Positions 59,953-64,000 of a DNA stretch of 64,000 nucleotides are shown in pieces. The DNA lies in NCBI RefSeq assembly GCF_023101665.1, contig NZ_CP082161.1, positions 2,852,001-2,916,000 on the forward strand. Reading direction: 5' to 3'. The DNA is from Bradyrhizobium sp. 195 (GTDB lineage Bacteria > Pseudomonadota > Alphaproteobacteria > Rhizobiales > Xanthobacteraceae). The notes under the pieces are model-generated. The model was not told where the DNA came from and ran no database searches. It was given only the letters and a program-made list of their open reading frames with translations. Made by a program: the position numbers and the translations under genes. How positions within the stretch are numbered: position 1 is the first letter of the stretch; each line of letters opens with the position of its first letter.

Positions 59953-60762
59953 TTGGCCGAGCTGAAGCAGCAAGGTGCAGTGTCCAGGATGCTGAATGCG
60001 GCCTGGATTCGGCCGTTTTTGTTCCTGGTCTTCATCGTGGTCGCCTGGGATCTTTCGATCCGGCTGTTCAGGATTCCCGCCTACCAGATCCCGGCGCCCC
60101 TCGATGTCGTCGCGGTGCTGCGCACGGAATGGCCGGAACTGCTGCGCCAGTCCTGGCCGACGACCTATGCGACCGTCTGCGGTTTCGCGCTGTCCGCTCT
60201 GTTCGGCATTCCCGTCGCGATGTTGATCGCGGGGTCCAAGACGGTGGAGAGCTACGTCTATCCGCTGCTGGTGTTCTCGCAATCCGTGCCGAAGATCGCG
60301 ATCGCGCCGCTGTTCGTGGTCTGGTTCGGCTTCGGCATCATTCCCAAAGTCATCTCGGCATTCCTGCTCGGCTTCTTCCCGGTGGTCGTCTCCGCCGTTC
60401 AGGGCTTCAAGTCGGTCGACCCCGACATGGTCGATCTCGCCCGTGCGATGCAGGGCAGCCGCTTCCAGGTGTTTTGTGCGGTGAATCTGCCGCATGCGCT
60501 GCCTGCGATCTTCTCCGGCCTCAAAGTGTCGGTGACGCTCGCCGTGGTCGGCGCCGTCGTCGGCGAATTCGTCGGCTCCAATTCCGGCATCGGCTACGTG
60601 ATGCAGCGTTCGATCGGCACGTTCGACCTGCCGACGATGTTCGCGGCCCTCGTCATTCTCGCGCTGCTCGGTGTCGTCCTGTTCTGGGTCGTCGACCGGA
60701 TCGAGAAGCTGATCATTCCCTGGCATGTCAGCCAGCGTGAGGACGTGATTTTCGCCTCTTAA
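59953..60762 (+). CDS. NitT/TauT-type ABC transporter permease
   Basis: A 269-residue permease with six helices. The ATPase-contact loop is DLARAMQGSRFQVFCAVNLP and the sequence QSVPKIAIAPLFVVWFGFG is typical of NitT/TauT/SsuC permeases. The start is TTG 59953 (AELKQQGAVS) with GGGAGTG six bases upstream. It heads a permease-receptor-ATPase operon. Substrate is not identified: nitrate, sulfonates, aromatics and thiamin precursors are possible in this family. Confidence 0.88.
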   Translation: MAELKQQGAVSRMLNAAWIRPFLFLVFIVVAWDLSIRLFRIPAYQIPAPLDVVAVLRTEWPELLRQSWPTTYATVCGFALSALFGIPVAMLIAGSKTVESYVYPLLVFSQSVPKIAIAPLFVVWFGFGIIPKVISAFLLGFFPVVVSAVQGFKSVDPDMVDLARAMQGSRFQVFCAVNLPHALPAIFSGLKVSVTLAVVGAVVGEFVGSNSGIGYVMQRSIGTFDLPTMFAALVILALLGVVLFWVVDRIEKLIIPWHVSQREDVIFAS

Positions 60763-60835
60763 GTACTTCGGCTCTGAAGTGAATCAACGAACGGCCATCA
60801 ACGGCCGACGCAACAACGGCAAAGGGAGAGTAACG

Positions 60836-61828
60836 ATGAAGCGGTGGATAGGGGCTGTCTCGGCGGTGCTGATGACCTTCGCGGCCATGCCGGCGCAGGC
60901 GGCCGACAAGGTCGTGCTGATGCTGAACTGGTATGTCTATGGCGAGCACGCGCCGTTCTATTACGGCAAGGCCAAGGGCATTTACGCCGCCGAAGGCATC
61001 GACCTCGAGATCCAGGAAGGCCGCGGCTCGGCCGCGACCACGCAGGCCGTCGCCGCCAAGACCGCCGACTTCGGCTATGTCGACGTGCCCACCATGATGC
61101 GCGCCGCAATCAAGGGGGCGCCCGTGGTTGCGACCGGCGTGCTGCTCCAGACCTCACCGATGTCCGCCATGGGCTTCGCCGACAAGAACATCAAAAAGCC
61201 CGAGGACATCAAGGGCAAGACGGTCGCGATCACGCCGGCCGATTCCATGACCCAGATCTGGCCGCTGTTCCTGAAGAAGACCGGCCTGAAGGAAAGCGAC
61301 TTCAAAACCGTTGCCGGCGACGGCCAGACCAAGCTCAACGCCGTCATCAACGGCCAGGCCGATCTGCTGCTCGGCTACGTCATGGACCAGTCGATGAAGA
61401 TCAAGGACGCCACCGGCAAGGACGTTTACCCAATCAAGTTCGCGGACTACGGCATCAACATGGTGTCGTCAGGCATCATCGCCAACGCCGACTATGTGAA
61501 GGCCAATGCCGATCTCGTCCGCCGCTTCATGTCGGCGACGACCAAGGCGGTCGAAGCCGCCGAGAAGGAGCCGAAGGCCGCGGCACAGTCGATCCTCGAT
61601 GCCAATCCCAAGGGCGGCAAGATCGACACGCTGACGCAGGGCTTTGAGCTGACCATTCCGCTCTACCGGACTGCGGAAACCAAGAGCAAGCGGCCGTTCC
61701 AGGTCACCGACCAGAACATGACGGACTCGGTCAATCTGATGGTCGAATATGGCGGTCTCGACGCCAAGGCCAAGGAGAACCCGAAGGCCTTCTACACCAA
61801 CGACTATCTGCCGAAGAGTGGCTCGTGA
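60836..61828 (+). CDS. ABC transporter substrate-binding protein (NMT1/THI5-like fold)
   Basis: A 330-residue periplasmic receptor with a Sec signal (MKRWIGAVSAVLMTFAAMPA, then QAADKV). The fold motif NWYVYGEHAPFYYGKAKGIY and PADSMTQIWPLF fit the NMT1/THI5-like group within NitT/TauT receptors. The ATG at 60836 follows GGGAGAG. It lies 73 bp after the permease gene and overlaps the ATPase gene by 4 bp. Members bind pyrimidine precursors, nitriles or sulfonates; the ligand here is unknown. Confidence 0.88.
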   Translation: MKRWIGAVSAVLMTFAAMPAQAADKVVLMLNWYVYGEHAPFYYGKAKGIYAAEGIDLEIQEGRGSAATTQAVAAKTADFGYVDVPTMMRAAIKGAPVVATGVLLQTSPMSAMGFADKNIKKPEDIKGKTVAITPADSMTQIWPLFLKKTGLKESDFKTVAGDGQTKLNAVINGQADLLLGYVMDQSMKIKDATGKDVYPIKFADYGINMVSSGIIANADYVKANADLVRRFMSATTKAVEAAEKEPKAAAQSILDANPKGGKIDTLTQGFELTIPLYRTAETKSKRPFQVTDQNMTDSVNLMVEYGGLDAKAKENPKAFYTNDYLPKSGS

Positions 61829-62673
61829 AACCTGCGACAGTCATGAGTGAAACCGCGCAGCCGGCCGCACATCTGAGACTGGTGAGCGACCGGGCTGCCG
61901 GCGATGCGTCGGGCATCAAGCTGTCAGGCGTGTCCAAGACCTACCGGACGCGCGATGGCGACGTGCCCTCGCTGCGGCCGCTCGACTTCCACATCAATGA
62001 CGGCGAGTTCTTCGTCGTGGTCGGCCCCTCGGGCTGCGGCAAGTCCACGCTGCTCAAGCTGATCTCGGGCCTGCTGCCGCCGACCACGGGCGAGATCCTG
62101 GTCGAGGGTGAGAAGGTGACGACGCCGCACGGCAATGTCGGCATCGTGTTCCAGAATGCGCTGCTGCTGCCGTGGCGCAACATCCTCGGCAACGTGATGC
62201 TGCCGATCGACATGAAGCGGCTGCCGCGGCAAAAATACCTCGATCGCGCGAAGGCGCTGCTGAAGCTGGTCGGGCTGGAAGGGTTCGAGAAGAAGCTGCC
62301 CTGGCAGCTCTCCGGCGGCATGCAGCAGCGCGCCTCGATCTGCCGCGCGCTGGTGCACGACCCGAAGATCATGCTGATGGACGAGCCGTTCGGCGCGCTC
62401 GATGCGCTGACGCGCGAGCGCATGAATGTCGAATTGATGCGGATCCAGCGCGAGACGAGGAAGACGGTGCTGCTGATCACGCACTCGATCCCCGAGGCCG
62501 TGTTCCTGGCCGACCGCGTGCTGGTCATGACCGAGCGCCCCGGCGCGATCGCCGCGATCTACGACGTGCCGCTGCCGCGCCCGCGCTCGCTCGACGTGAT
62601 GGCCGACCCTGTTTTCACCGAGCTCGTGCAACGCATCCGCAAGCACTTTTTCTCGCAAGGTGCATTGGATTAA
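61825..62673 (+). CDS. NitT/TauT-type ABC transporter ATP-binding protein
   Basis: A 282-residue ABC ATPase. Walker A VGPSGCGKST, signature SGGMQQRASICRAL, Walker B LMDEPFGALDAL and the switch His in THSIPEA are present; the N-terminal 30 residues are an extension. The GTG at 61825 overlaps the receptor stop by 4 bp; ATG 61843 is an alternative. Last gene of the transporter operon; a repeat follows it. Confidence 0.9.
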   Translation: MKPATVMSETAQPAAHLRLVSDRAAGDASGIKLSGVSKTYRTRDGDVPSLRPLDFHINDGEFFVVVGPSGCGKSTLLKLISGLLPPTTGEILVEGEKVTTPHGNVGIVFQNALLLPWRNILGNVMLPIDMKRLPRQKYLDRAKALLKLVGLEGFEKKLPWQLSGGMQQRASICRALVHDPKIMLMDEPFGALDALTRERMNVELMRIQRETRKTVLLITHSIPEAVFLADRVLVMTERPGAIAAIYDVPLPRPRSLDVMADPVFTELVQRIRKHFFSQGALD

Positions 62674-62712
62674 GGGCGATGGGATTCGCTGTGATCAGCC
62701 GCACGAACGGTG

Positions 62713-62832
62713 CGCTCCCTCCCCCGCCTGCGGGGGAGGGTTGGGGAGAGGGTGTCTCCGCTGGCAAGACTCCCCAAGAGGATAGAACCCTCACCCGGCA
62801 CTTCGTGCCGACCTCTCCCGCGAGCGGGATAG
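62713..62832. repeat. Interspersed repeat, CTCCCTCCCCCGCCTGCGGGGGAGGG type (second copy)
   Basis: CCCTCCCCCGCCTGCGGGGGAGGG hairpin followed by TTGGGGAGAGGGTGTCTCC and, at the right end, CCTCTCCCGCGAGCGGGATAGG. Same family as at 50804-50976. Confidence 0.82.
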
Positions 62833-62890
62833 GCGCGTTGCCCGCGGCACCACTGCTCGAAACAAATTCCCCTCGCTTTGTTGTTAGACC

Positions 62891-64000
62891 ATGTCACCCC
62901 GCCTGAAGCTGCGAGACATCTCCTTTTTCGAACGTCCCGTGCAGTTCGCGCGGCCGTTCCGCTTCGGCGCTGTCACCATCAACGCGACGCCGCAGCTGTT
63001 CGTGCGGGTCGAGATCGAGGTCGAGGGAAGGGGCGTCGCCGTCGGCGCCAGCGCCGAGTTGCTGGTGCCAAAATGGTTCGACAAGCGGCCGGAGCTGTTG
63101 CCGGCGCAGACGGTCGACGGCCTGCGGCAGTCGCTGGACATCGCGCGCGGGCTTTATCTGGCGCGGACGGGATTTCTGACGGCGTTTGACCTTCATGCCT
63201 CGTGCATTGGTGCCCAGGTCGCGACCTGTGCAAAAAAGAACATTCCGGCGCTTGCGGCGGCCTATGGTCCGGCGGAGATCGACAAGGCGATCCTCGATGC
63301 GCTGCTGCGCGGCGTCGAGACCAGCTTCTTCGACGGGATGGCCGCCAACATTGCCGGCATCGACGCGCGGCTGTCTCCTGACCTGAGCGAGAGGGATATC
63401 AACACGTTACTCTCCGGCCGCAAGCCGCTGCCCCGTGTTGCCATCAGGCATACCGTCGGCCTCGATGATACCGTCGACGGCGAGGGCGGTGTTGCCGATG
63501 CCCATGAAAACGCCGGGGCAAATTACTTCAAGCTGAAGCTGTCGGGCGATCCTGTGGCCGATGCGGCGCGGCTGGTGCGGATCGGCAAGGAGCTGGATAC
63601 GCTCGGGCGCGACACCAAGGTGACGCTCGACGCCAACGAGCAGTACGCCGATCTTGCCGTGCTGGGCGCGCTGATGGACCGGCTCGATCATGATCTCGCA
63701 TTGCGGCCGATCGCCTCGCGCTTGCTCTATGTCGAGCAGCCGATGCCGCGCGACATCACGCGGCAATCGCCGCTCGGCTCGCTGGCTTCGCATGGCTTCA
63801 TCATCGATGAAGCTGACGATTCCTACGATGCGTTCCCGGCGGCGCGGGCGCTGGGCTATTGCGGCATTTCCTCGAAGTCCTGCAAGGGGCTGTACAAGTC
63901 CATCGTCAACGCGACGCGCGCGGCGAAGTGGAGCGCGGGCGGCGAAAGGTTCTTCGTGACCGGCGAGGACCTCACCTGTCAGGCGGGCCTTGCCGTGCAG
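62891..64000 (+). CDS. Mandelate racemase/muconate lactonizing enzyme family protein, C-terminus cut off
   Basis: 370 residues from ATG 62891 to the window edge with no stop. The enolase-superfamily catalytic set is visible: Lys214 and Lys216 in YFKLKLSG, metal ligands Asp247 in VTLDANEQY, Glu282 in YVEQPMP and Asp306/Glu307 in IIDEADD, and Lys329 in GISSKSCKG. The reaction is set by residues that cannot be judged here. It follows the ABC transporter after a repeat; the transported compound could be its substrate. Confidence 0.8.
   Translation, partial: MSPRLKLRDISFFERPVQFARPFRFGAVTINATPQLFVRVEIEVEGRGVAVGASAELLVPKWFDKRPELLPAQTVDGLRQSLDIARGLYLARTGFLTAFDLHASCIGAQVATCAKKNIPALAAAYGPAEIDKAILDALLRGVETSFFDGMAANIAGIDARLSPDLSERDINTLLSGRKPLPRVAIRHTVGLDDTVDGEGGVADAHENAGANYFKLKLSGDPVADAARLVRIGKELDTLGRDTKVTLDANEQYADLAVLGALMDRLDHDLALRPIASRLLYVEQPMPRDITRQSPLGSLASHGFIIDEADDSYDAFPAARALGYCGISSKSCKGLYKSIVNATRAAKWSAGGERFFVTGEDLTCQAGLAVQ

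Noticed and set aside
1..64000. CRISPR array, tRNA/rRNA genes, insertion sequences, prophage or integrase
   Set aside because: No regularly spaced direct repeats, no recognisable RNA genes and no transposase or integrase motifs were seen.

Overview
This 64 kb window is high-GC, densely coded chromosomal DNA from an alphaproteobacterium, most probably Bradyrhizobium or a close relative. Three things point there. The nitrate-assimilation cluster has the gene order I know from Bradyrhizobium: ABC transporter, NarK, single-domain haemoglobin, flavoprotein, NasC. Several families of short palindromic repeats typical of Bradyrhizobium intergenic DNA recur here. There are also recognisable rhizobial regulatory sites: an EcfG-type GGAAC-N17-CGTT promoter, a FixK-type TTGATCTAGATCAA box, and sigma-54 promoters with NtrC-like boxes. 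I see no tRNA, rRNA, CRISPR array, integrase or transposase. Both edges cut genes: a glgA-like gene on the left and an enolase-superfamily gene on the right.

Layout: 0-6 kb holds a CoA-transferase, a zinc alcohol dehydrogenase, an isocitrate/isopropylmalate-type dehydrogenase, a small exported protein and an enoyl-CoA hydratase. 5.6-7.1 kb is a LysR-XRE regulator pair overlapping by 4 bp. 7.3-11 kb has small hypothetical genes, CcdA, an HWE sensor kinase, and an EcfG-promoted exported protein followed by a 26-residue membrane protein. 11.3-16.7 kb has a TRAP transporter, a beta-lactamase-fold hydrolase and an intradiol dioxygenase. 17.3-30.3 kb is the nitrate region: a PP2C phosphatase-Ser/Thr kinase fusion and a formate/nitrite-family channel on the minus strand, divergent from nrtABC, narK, haemoglobin, flavoprotein and nasC. 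30.5-42.4 kb is mixed carbon metabolism: two SMP-30 proteins, an aldo/keto reductase, an EamA transporter, PPK2, an Lrp regulator divergent from a PDH-E1-like enzyme, an aldehyde dehydrogenase and a uronate-dehydrogenase-like enzyme. 42.4-47 kb is envelope and stress: a K+ channel with a zinc ribbon, a transglutaminase, a YeaQ-type protein, exported proteins and an orphan TAXI receptor. 47-57.6 kb looks like a sugar-acid module: a GntR regulator, an IlvD/Edd dehydratase, a second TRAP system and two PfkB-family kinases. 57.7-64 kb has a VOC protein, a TetR regulator, a NitT/TauT-type ABC transporter and the truncated enolase-superfamily gene.

The most informative non-coding signal is in the nitrate region. 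The nrtA and narK promoters share one layout: two abutting NtrC-like boxes (33 bp) centred exactly 112 bp upstream of the -24 GG of a TTGGCA-N6-TTGAA sigma-54 promoter. Each is followed by a long leader that starts with a GACGCC-N6-GNCGTC hairpin whose six-base loop has A1 and G4, as expected for an ANTAR (NasT-type) antiterminator target. Both leaders also carry the same 13-mer near the start codon. This suggests a two-tier nitrogen and nitrate control unit used twice, so that uptake (NrtABC) and the NarK-haemoglobin-flavoprotein-NasC operon respond together.
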